This document shows positions 58,233 to 64,000 of a stretch of 64,000 bases of DNA, piece by piece. The DNA is from Ewingella allii (GTDB lineage Bacteria; Pseudomonadota; Gammaproteobacteria; Enterobacterales; Enterobacteriaceae). Under the pieces are notes generated by a model. The model saw nothing but the letters and a program-made list of their open reading frames with translations. It made no database searches and was not told the origin of the DNA. Numbering within the stretch: the first letter of the stretch is position 1; each line of letters opens with the position of its first letter. The translations under genes were made by a program, and so were the position numbers. The stretch is taken from the NCBI RefSeq assembly GCF_044430645.1, contig NZ_JAWUDN010000002.1:310001-374000 (forward strand). Direction: 5' to 3'.

Positions 58233-59081
58233 ATGAGCAGTATGATCCGAATTCGTCAGCTCTACCCCACGCTGGCGCAGAATGACCGCAAGCTGGCCGA
58301 CTTCCTGCTGCAACAGCCGGAGAAGGCGCGGCACCTTAGCTCGCAGAAGCTGGCAGAGATGGCCGGTGTCAGCCAGTCCGGGGTGGTGAAATTCGCCCAG
58401 AAGCTAGGCTACAAGGGCTTTCCCGCTTTAAAGCTGGCGCTCAGTGAAGCCCTCTCTTCGCCGCAGAATGAAGTGGCGGTCACCGTGCATAATCAGATTG
58501 TCAGCACAGACCGTCTCCAGACCGTCGGCGAAAAGCTGCTAGCTGAAAAGTACGCCGCGCTGCGCGCTACGCTGGATATCAACAATGAACAGCGTCTCCA
58601 GCAGGCGTTATCGATGCTGACCCATGCACGCAAAATCGTGCTCACCGGCATTGGCGCGTCGGGGCTGGTAGCCAAAGATCTGGCCTATAAGCTATTGAAA
58701 ATTGGACTGACGGCGATTGCCGAGTCTGACACCCACGTGCTGCTGGCGACGGTTCAGGCGCTGTCGAAAGACGATTTGTTGCTGGCTATCTCCTTCAGCG
58801 GCGAGCGCCGGGAAATCAATCTGGCGGCAGATGTCGCCCGCAAAAGTGGCGCGCAGGTGCTGGCCCTCACCGGCTTTTCTCCCAATACGCTACAGCAGCA
58901 GGCTTCCCACTGCCTGTACACCGTGGCGGAGCTTCCGGCCACTCGCGGTGCAGCCATCTCCTCGACCACCGCGCAGTATTCCCTGACGGATATTCTGTTT
59001 ATGGCCTTGATTCAGCAAGATAGCGAACGAGCGCCGGAGCGGATTAAGCACAGCGAGGAGCTGGTGAAGAAGCTGGTTTGA
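58233..59081 (+). CDS. yfhH: RpiR/MurR-family regulator, YfhH ortholog
   Basis: The 282-aa protein has an N-terminal HTH_6 domain (residues 1-77: LSSQKLAEMAGVSQSGVVKFAQKLGYKGFPALKLALSEAL) and a SIS sugar-phosphate-binding domain (about 125-255: ILLSISF-type motif and LTGIGASGLVAKDLAYKLLKIG). It follows E. coli YfhH more closely than MurR, including the last residues ERIKHSEELVKKLV. I start at ATG 58233 after GGAAGG and reject an in-frame GTG seven codons upstream. It is divergent from murQP and very likely controls them, with MurNAc-6-phosphate as the natural effector candidate. Confidence 0.92.
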   Translation: MSSMIRIRQLYPTLAQNDRKLADFLLQQPEKARHLSSQKLAEMAGVSQSGVVKFAQKLGYKGFPALKLALSEALSSPQNEVAVTVHNQIVSTDRLQTVGEKLLAEKYAALRATLDINNEQRLQQALSMLTHARKIVLTGIGASGLVAKDLAYKLLKIGLTAIAESDTHVLLATVQALSKDDLLLAISFSGERREINLAADVARKSGAQVLALTGFSPNTLQQQASHCLYTVAELPATRGAAISSTTAQYSLTDILFMALIQQDSERAPERIKHSEELVKKLV

Positions 59082-59181
59082 TCGGGATCATTCCACAGCG
59101 CGATTGTCATTTCGGCAGGCTCTCGGACAGGTCAAATCTGCTATACTGCGCGACTTCATCATTACTGACGCGAGAGAGATC

Positions 59182-59442
59182 ATGGCCCTGCTTATCACAC
59201 ACAAATGCATTAACTGCGACATGTGCGAGCCGGAATGCCCGAATCAAGCGATCTCGATGGGTGAGGAAATTTACCAAATTGACAGCGATCGCTGCACGGA
59301 GTGTGTCGGTCATTATGATAAACCCACCTGTCAAAGCGTGTGCCCTATCGATAACACCATCATTGTGGATGCGCTGCATACTGAAACCAACGAGCAGCTG
59401 TGGGACAAGTTTGTTCTGCTGCATCACGCCGCGCAGCTGTAA
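59182..59442 (+). CDS. yfhL: YfhL-type 4Fe-4S dicluster ferredoxin
   Basis: The 86-aa ferredoxin has the E. coli length. The cysteine patterns C-IN-C-DM-C-EPE-C and C-TE-C-VGHYDKPT-C-QSV-C bind two [4Fe-4S] clusters; the eight-residue gap within the second is typical of this Alvin-type group. I start at ATG 59182 after GAGAGA; upstream in-frame codons cover the promoter, with a TATACT -10 box at 59142-59147. Its electron partner is unknown. It converges on acpS with 26 bases between. Confidence 0.94.
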   Translation: MALLITHKCINCDMCEPECPNQAISMGEEIYQIDSDRCTECVGHYDKPTCQSVCPIDNTIIVDALHTETNEQLWDKFVLLHHAAQL

Positions 59443-59468
59443 GGCTGGCGGCGCGAAGCGCACTGTTT

Positions 59469-59849
59469 TCAGCTTTCGATAATCACCGTGGCACAGGCAT
59501 AGCGACGCTCATCGGCCAGCGTCACGTGCACGGATTTAACCCCCAGCTCTAACGCCATTTCCGCCGCGCGCTCGTGGAACACCAGCCCCGGCTTGCCCAA
59601 TGGGTCATTAACCACCTCGAACTGCTCAAACGCCAGCCCATTGCGGATGCCGGTGCCCAGCGCTTTGGCAGCGGCTTCTTTCACCGCAAAGCGTTTGGCG
59701 AGAAAGCGCACCGGCTGTTGGTGATTCTGATACAGTGCCCACTCATTGGCGCACAGTATCCGTTTCGCAAGCCGATCTCCGCTTCTCTCCACCACGGCTT
59801 CAATACGGGTGATTTCGACAATGTCGGTGCCCAGTCCAAGAATAGCCAT
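59469..59849 (-). CDS. acpS: holo-[acyl-carrier-protein] synthase
   Basis: AcpS attaches 4'-phosphopantetheine from CoA to apo-ACP. The 126-aa protein is the E. coli length, with MAILGLGTDIVEITRIE carrying the metal-binding Asp, FLAKRFAVKEAAAKALGTGI carrying the Glu and Lys, and HVTLADERRYACATVIIE at the end. Its stop and start overlap pdxJ by one base, as in E. coli, where pdxJ-acpS are cotranscribed. Confidence 0.96.
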   Translation of the reverse strand: MAILGLGTDIVEITRIEAVVERSGDRLAKRILCANEWALYQNHQQPVRFLAKRFAVKEAAAKALGTGIRNGLAFEQFEVVNDPLGKPGLVFHERAAEMALELGVKSVHVTLADERRYACATVIIES

Positions 59850-60580
59850 TAACGGCGTGCTTCCCGCATCAGGATTTTCATCTCGCGCACCGCGCTCGCT
59901 AAACCGTCAATCACTGCCTGCCCGATGATTGCATGGCCGATGTTCAGCTCGTGCATCTCAGGCAGCGCGGCGATAGGCAGCACGTTGTGGTAGGTCAAGC
60001 CATGGCCGGCATTCACTTTCAGCCCTTTGCTGGCGGCATAGGTGGCGCCTTTCTTGATGCGCTCAAGCTCGGCAAGGCGCTCGATATCAGTTTTGGCATC
60101 AGCATAAGCGCCGGTGTGGATTTCGATATAAGGCGCGCCAACGGCAACCGCGGCGTCGATTTGGCGGAAGTCAGCATCAATAAACAGAGACACCAAAATA
60201 CCGGCTTCAGACAGGCGGGAGACGGCGACGGTCATTTTGTCGATTTGCCCCGCAACGTCCAGACCGCCCTCGGTGGTGACTTCTTCGCGCTTTTCCGGCA
60301 CCAGGCAGCAGAAGTGCGGCTGAGTTTCGCAGGCGATGCCGATCATTTCGTCGGTCACCGCCATCTCGAGATTCATGCGAGTCTGGATGGTCTGGCGCAG
60401 CAAACGCACATCGCGGTCGGTAATGTGGCGACGGTCTTCACGCAGATGCACAGTAATACCGTCAGCGCCCGCCTGCTCGGCAATAAACGCGGCCTGAACC
60501 GGATCAGGATAGGCCGTGCCACGCGCGTTACGCAGCGTGGCGATGTGATCGATATTAATGCCTAACAGCAGTTCAGCCAT
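59849..60580 (-). CDS. pdxJ: pyridoxine 5'-phosphate synthase
   Basis: PdxJ condenses 1-deoxyxylulose 5-phosphate with 3-amino-1-hydroxyacetone phosphate to pyridoxine 5'-phosphate. The 243-aa TIM-barrel protein matches the E. coli length and has LLGINIDHIATLRNARGT with the substrate-binding Asp and His, GITVHLREDRRHI, VSLFIDADF and NAGHGLTYHNV. It overlaps acpS by one base and follows recO after 120 bases. No terminator was found in that gap. Confidence 0.97.
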   Translation of the reverse strand: MAELLLGINIDHIATLRNARGTAYPDPVQAAFIAEQAGADGITVHLREDRRHITDRDVRLLRQTIQTRMNLEMAVTDEMIGIACETQPHFCCLVPEKREEVTTEGGLDVAGQIDKMTVAVSRLSEAGILVSLFIDADFRQIDAAVAVGAPYIEIHTGAYADAKTDIERLAELERIKKGATYAASKGLKVNAGHGLTYHNVLPIAALPEMHELNIGHAIIGQAVIDGLASAVREMKILMREARR

Positions 60581-60700
60581 GACAACTCCAGTAAATAGGT
60601 TAAAGAGTTCGCAAAAGGATCGGATTGATACTGACGGTTTTCCCGCTAATTGGCGCAGTTTACACCCGTATAAGGCGTGACGGGTACCCCAGCGGGCAAT

Positions 60701-61438
60701 TTATTCGGCGGGTGATTCAGGAGTGGCAGTGGGCTTTTTAACTAAAAACTGGCGGAATAGCTCGCGGCTTTTCAACGGCTTACCGCCAAGATAGGGTTTC
60801 AGCGCCATGCGCGTAAAACGTTTGGCGGCGCGCAGTGTGGCGACGTCCGGGAATTCACGATTCGCCAAGGCTTTGAGGTCGCGGCCGGTGAAGCTCAGGT
60901 TGTCGACCACCAGACTGGCGATAAAGCCTTTTTCTTCACGATAGCGATAGGTCATGGTGTCACTCACTTCCTCGCCGCTACCGGCGCAGTGAAGAAAATC
61001 AACGCCATAGCCGAGGTTGTGCAGCAAAGCTAGCTCGAACTGGCGCAGCGACTGTTCCGGAGAGCCGGTGGCTCCCGCCAGATTTTGCAGGCAGTTGAGA
61101 TAGTCGAAAAATAGCGAGGAGTAGTTAGTTTCTTGCTCGAGAACGCGTGCCACCAGTTCATTGACGTACAGGCCGCTATACAGCATCAAACCAGAGAGAG
61201 GGAGTGCGAGGGAAACTGGCTCAGCGTTGCGCAGTGTTTTGACTTCTCCCCGGCCGCTCCAGCGAACCAATAAAGGTGTAAAAGGCTGCAAGCAGCCTTT
61301 TAAGTTTGAGCGACGTCCGCGCGCACCCTTTGCCAGAATGCGCACGCGCCCCTGTCCTTCAGTGAAGAGATCCAGCATCAGGCTGGTTTCACTGTAAGGT
61401 CGCCCATGTAAAACAAATGCGCGTTGCCAGCCTTCCAT
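60701..61438 (-). CDS. recO: DNA repair protein RecO
   Basis: RecO works with RecR to load RecA on SSB-coated single strands. The 245-aa protein has the N-terminal OB fold (about residues 1-80: WQRAFVLHGRPYSETSLMLDLFTEGQGRVRILAKGARG) and a helical C-terminal domain. It is close to the E. coli protein (242 aa). It lies 11 bases after era in the rnc-era-recO series. Confidence 0.96.
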   Translation of the reverse strand: MEGWQRAFVLHGRPYSETSLMLDLFTEGQGRVRILAKGARGRRSNLKGCLQPFTPLLVRWSGRGEVKTLRNAEPVSLALPLSGLMLYSGLYVNELVARVLEQETNYSSLFFDYLNCLQNLAGATGSPEQSLRQFELALLHNLGYGVDFLHCAGSGEEVSDTMTYRYREEKGFIASLVVDNLSFTGRDLKALANREFPDVATLRAAKRFTRMALKPYLGGKPLKSRELFRQFLVKKPTATPESPAE

Positions 61439-61449
61439 AGGCGGGGACC

Positions 61450-62355
61450 TTATAAGTCGTCTACATAACCCAAGCTGCGCAGCGCACGTTCGTCATCTGC
61501 CCAACCGGATTTAACCTTGACCCACAGCTCAAGGTGAACTTTCGCTTCGAACATGTTTTCCATGTCCTGACGCGCTTCAATACCAATGGTTTTGATTTTT
61601 GAGCCTTTGTTGCCGATGACCATTTTCTTCTGGCCTTCGCGCTCAACTAAAATCAAGCCATTGATGTCATAACCGCCGCGCTCGTTAGTGACAAAGCGTT
61701 CAATTTCAACGGTTACCGAGTAAGGAAGCTCTTCACCCAAGAAACGCATCAGCTTTTCACGGATGATTTCTGACGCCATAAAGCGCTGCGAACGGTCAGT
61801 AATGTAATCTTCAGGGAAGTGATGAATCGCTTCCGGCAGACGCTTACGCACGATGCTGGCGATAGTATCAACGTTGATACCTTTCTCGGCAGACATTGGC
61901 ACGATGTCGATGAAGTTCATCTGCTCGCTGAGGAACTGCAAGTGTGGCAGCAGCTTGGACTTGTCGGTCACGTTGTCGATTTTATTGATAGCCAGCAAGA
62001 CAGGTGACTTCAGATCACGCAGCTTGTTCACCACCATTTCGTCGTCCGGCGTCCAGTGGGTGCCTTCAACCACGAAAATAACCAATTCAACATCACCGAT
62101 TGAGCTGCTCGCAGCACGGTTCATCAGGCGGTTAATGGCCCGTTTTTCTTCAATATGTAACCCAGGGGTGTCAACGTAGATAGCCTGATAAGGCCCTTCA
62201 GTATGGATGCCCATAATACGATGACGGGTAGTTTGTGGTTTGCGTGAAGTAATGGAGATCTTCTGCCCCAATAATTCATTCAACAAAGTAGATTTGCCAA
62301 CGTTAGGTCGGCCTACGATGGCGACAAAGCCACAGTAATTTTTTTCTTCGCTCAT
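61450..62355 (-). CDS. era: GTPase Era
   Basis: Era is an essential GTPase that binds the 3' end of 16S rRNA during 30S assembly. The 301-aa protein has G1 GRPNVGKST (residues 15-23), G2 TTRHRIMGI, G3 DTPGL, G4 NKID and a C-terminal KH domain with EREGQKKMVIGNKGSKIKTIG. Its start overlaps the rnc stop by four bases, so translation is coupled, as in E. coli. Confidence 0.97.
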   Translation of the reverse strand: MSEEKNYCGFVAIVGRPNVGKSTLLNELLGQKISITSRKPQTTRHRIMGIHTEGPYQAIYVDTPGLHIEEKRAINRLMNRAASSSIGDVELVIFVVEGTHWTPDDEMVVNKLRDLKSPVLLAINKIDNVTDKSKLLPHLQFLSEQMNFIDIVPMSAEKGINVDTIASIVRKRLPEAIHHFPEDYITDRSQRFMASEIIREKLMRFLGEELPYSVTVEIERFVTNERGGYDINGLILVEREGQKKMVIGNKGSKIKTIGIEARQDMENMFEAKVHLELWVKVKSGWADDERALRSLGYVDDL

Positions 62356-63032
62356 TCAAGCTCCAGCTGTATCAGCGCTTGTTCCGCTGCCGCCTGCTCG
62401 GCTTTTCTGCGACTTGAACCGGTTCCTACAACCGGCTGGCTCAAGCCACTGACCTGGCAGTGGATGGTAAACTCCTGATCGTGTGCTTCACCGCGAACCT
62501 GCACAACCAGATAAGAAGGCAATGGCAGATGGCGACCTTGTAAAAACTCCTGCAAACGGGTTTTTGGGTCTTTCTGCTTATCACCGGGACTGATTTCGTC
62601 AAGACGACTACGGTACCAGTCAAGAATCAATCTTTCGACATTCTGGATATCACTGTCCAAGAACACGCCGCCGATGAGTGCCTCCACCGTATCCGCGAGA
62701 ATAGACTCGCGGCGGAAACCACCACTTTTCAATTCTCCCGGCCCTAAACGCAAGCACTCGCCGAGATCAAATTCACGCGCCATTTCTGCCAATGTATTTC
62801 CGCGAACCAAAGTGGCACGCATGCGACTCATATCGCCTTCATCAACGCGAGGAAAACGATGATAAAGAGCGTTGGCGATAACAAAACTAAGGATTGAGTC
62901 ACCCAGGAATTCTAAACGCTCGTTATGTTTGCTGCTGGCGCTGCGGTGAGTCAGTGCCTGCAATAAGAGCTCCTGCTGTTGAAAAGTGTAGCCCAGCTTT
63001 CGCTGTAGCCTGTTTATTACGATGGGATTCAT
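62352..63032 (-). CDS. rnc: ribonuclease III
   Basis: This endonuclease processes double-stranded RNA, including rRNA precursors and many mRNAs. The 226-aa protein has the signature NERLEFLGDSIL (residues about 38-49), a second acidic site near ADTVEALIGGVFLD, and a C-terminal double-stranded RNA-binding domain (about 155-225) ending QAAAEQALIQLELE. It heads the rnc-era-recO series. The 225 bases between it and lepB probably include its own promoter and the leader that RNase III cleaves in E. coli; I saw no clear terminator there. Confidence 0.97.
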   Translation of the reverse strand: MNPIVINRLQRKLGYTFQQQELLLQALTHRSASSKHNERLEFLGDSILSFVIANALYHRFPRVDEGDMSRMRATLVRGNTLAEMAREFDLGECLRLGPGELKSGGFRRESILADTVEALIGGVFLDSDIQNVERLILDWYRSRLDEISPGDKQKDPKTRLQEFLQGRHLPLPSYLVVQVRGEAHDQEFTIHCQVSGLSQPVVGTGSSRRKAEQAAAEQALIQLELE

Positions 63033-63257
63033 GAGTTACCAATAGATCAAGAATGCGTCAAAAACTTCAGCATACGGAACAGGCCTGCTTCGCCTTAAGC
63101 CAATCCAAAGCTGTTTCGTTTGCAGTGGCTCCCTCTATTCTTTTTAAATCTCGTCATTTAATGACCCGTTTAAAAATCGGGGAGCCAACTTTTATCGCTC
63201 GAAAGTGTATTCTACAACGTGTGGAAATATATTGCTGCGGAAATAGACCGCAACGAA

Positions 63258-64000
63258 TTAATGAATTCCACCGATGCGGCTCAGGCGAACACCTGTTGGC
63301 CACTCACCTTCCTGCTTTTTAAAACTCATCCAGATACCCGAGGCACGGCCCACCAGATTTTTCTCTGGTACAAAGCCCCAATAACGGCTGTCTGCGCTAT
63401 TGTCGCGGTTATCACCCATCATGAAATAATGACCGGCAGGAACCACCCAAGTCCCCATAGGCTGGCCCGGTTGCTGATAATAAGCACCCAGTTGGTCACG
63501 CGCGCCAGGCACGGTCAGAATATTATGGGTCACATTGCCCAAGGTTTCCTGACGTGCTAACAGGCGAATACCGTCTTGAGGCACATTCTCAGTCGGAGGA
63601 ATTTCAAAGAAGCCGCTGGTGGCTTCACTGCCGCTAGCCTGACCGAAAGTCTGAACGAAGCTGCTCGCTTTACCTTCATCATAAGTCACAGCCAGCGCGG
63701 TGCTGCAATTCTGTCCACTATTACAAGCAGGCTGAACAGTAACCTGTTTGCTGAATGGATCATAAGTCACGCGATCGCCCGGCAGGCCTACTAAACGTTT
63801 GATGTAATCCACACTTGGATTTAATGGGTATTTGAATACCACGACATCACCGCGTTTTGGCTCGCCGGTTGGGATCAGTTTGGTCTGAGTAATAGGATCT
63901 TTCAGGCCATAAGCGTATTTTTCAACCACGATGAAATCGCCGATTAACAGCGTTGGCATCATTGAGCCTGACGGAATTTGGAAAGGTTCATAAATGAATG
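63258..64000 (-). CDS. lepB: signal peptidase I, 5' end outside the window
   Basis: LepB removes signal peptides from exported proteins at the inner membrane. About 247 codons are visible, and the reading frame continues past the window edge. The nucleophilic Ser is in PSGSMMPTLLIGDF, just inside the window end, and the catalytic Lys is in DYIKRLVGLPGD. The MGDNRDNSADSR signature is also present. The two N-terminal membrane segments are missing because they lie beyond the edge. The insert CNSGQNCSTALAVTYDEG carries a cysteine pair, as in E. coli LepB. Confidence 0.95.
   Translation of the reverse strand, partial: FIYEPFQIPSGSMMPTLLIGDFIVVEKYAYGLKDPITQTKLIPTGEPKRGDVVVFKYPLNPSVDYIKRLVGLPGDRVTYDPFSKQVTVQPACNSGQNCSTALAVTYDEGKASSFVQTFGQASGSEATSGFFEIPPTENVPQDGIRLLARQETLGNVTHNILTVPGARDQLGAYYQQPGQPMGTWVVPAGHYFMMGDNRDNSADSRYWGFVPEKNLVGRASGIWMSFKKQEGEWPTGVRLSRIGGIH

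Noticed and set aside
63230..63255. Terminator for lepB before rnc
   Set aside because: The TGCGG/CCGCA stem is short and followed by mixed A and T; the genes are usually cotranscribed.

Overview
The window is chromosomal DNA from an enterobacterium (order Enterobacterales). Most proteins read as close relatives of Escherichia coli proteins, often with the same length (SecD 615 aa, SecF 323, PhoB 229, TadA, AcpS 126, Era 301, Rnc 226). Two long stretches follow the E. coli K-12 gene order as I remember it. The first (about 1-37.4 kb) is yajI-secF-secD-yajC-tgt-queA-acpH-...-proY-brnQ-phoR-phoB-sbcD-sbcC-...-mak-rdgC-ppnP-aroM-...-yaiA-aroL. The second (about 48.8-64 kb) is purL-mltF-tadA-pgpC-...-yfhH-yfhL-acpS-pdxJ-recO-era-rnc-lepB. 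The accessory genes and a recognisable interspersed repeat suggest Yersiniaceae or a near relative (Serratia, Rahnella, Ewingella or Rouxiella-like); the genus cannot be fixed from this sequence.

The interest lies where the backbone is interrupted. Where E. coli has malZ there is a 2-Cys peroxiredoxin gene with an OxyR-like site abutting its promoter, and a periplasmic gamma-glutamyltransferase (6.9-9.7 kb). Where E. coli has araJ there is a block at 20.3-28.2 kb. It holds a Tat-exported binding-protein ABC transporter, an AraC-family regulator, and a divergent set of APH-fold kinase, class III PLP enzyme and ethanolamine-type permease. I read this set as an amino-alcohol kinase / O-phosphate phospho-lyase pathway, an alternative to the cobalamin-dependent eut route. 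Between yaiA and aroM, which are neighbours in E. coli, lies an iclR-OPT transporter-DUF1177 block. It runs co-directionally into aroM and suggests a function for that orphan gene.

The middle stretch (37.6-48.8 kb) is accessory: two SAM methyltransferases, a DUF1471 protein, YedI, an XRE-family regulator, a GNAT acetyltransferase, a SseA-like sulfurtransferase, and a fatty acid desaturase paired with a PhnD-like protein that has no signal peptide. It also holds a tandem duplication of a complete hok/sok-type toxin-antitoxin unit, followed by glucose-1-phosphatase and PagP. In the last stretch murQ-murP are inserted beside yfhH, which suggests that this RpiR-family regulator controls N-acetylmuramate uptake and cleavage.

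Regulatory sites readable by eye include a Pho box before phoB, a PurR box before purL, a TrpR-like operator before aroL, an OxyR-like site before the peroxiredoxin, palindromes before iclR and between murQ and yfhH, and many intrinsic terminators. No tRNA, rRNA, CRISPR array, prophage or transposase was seen.
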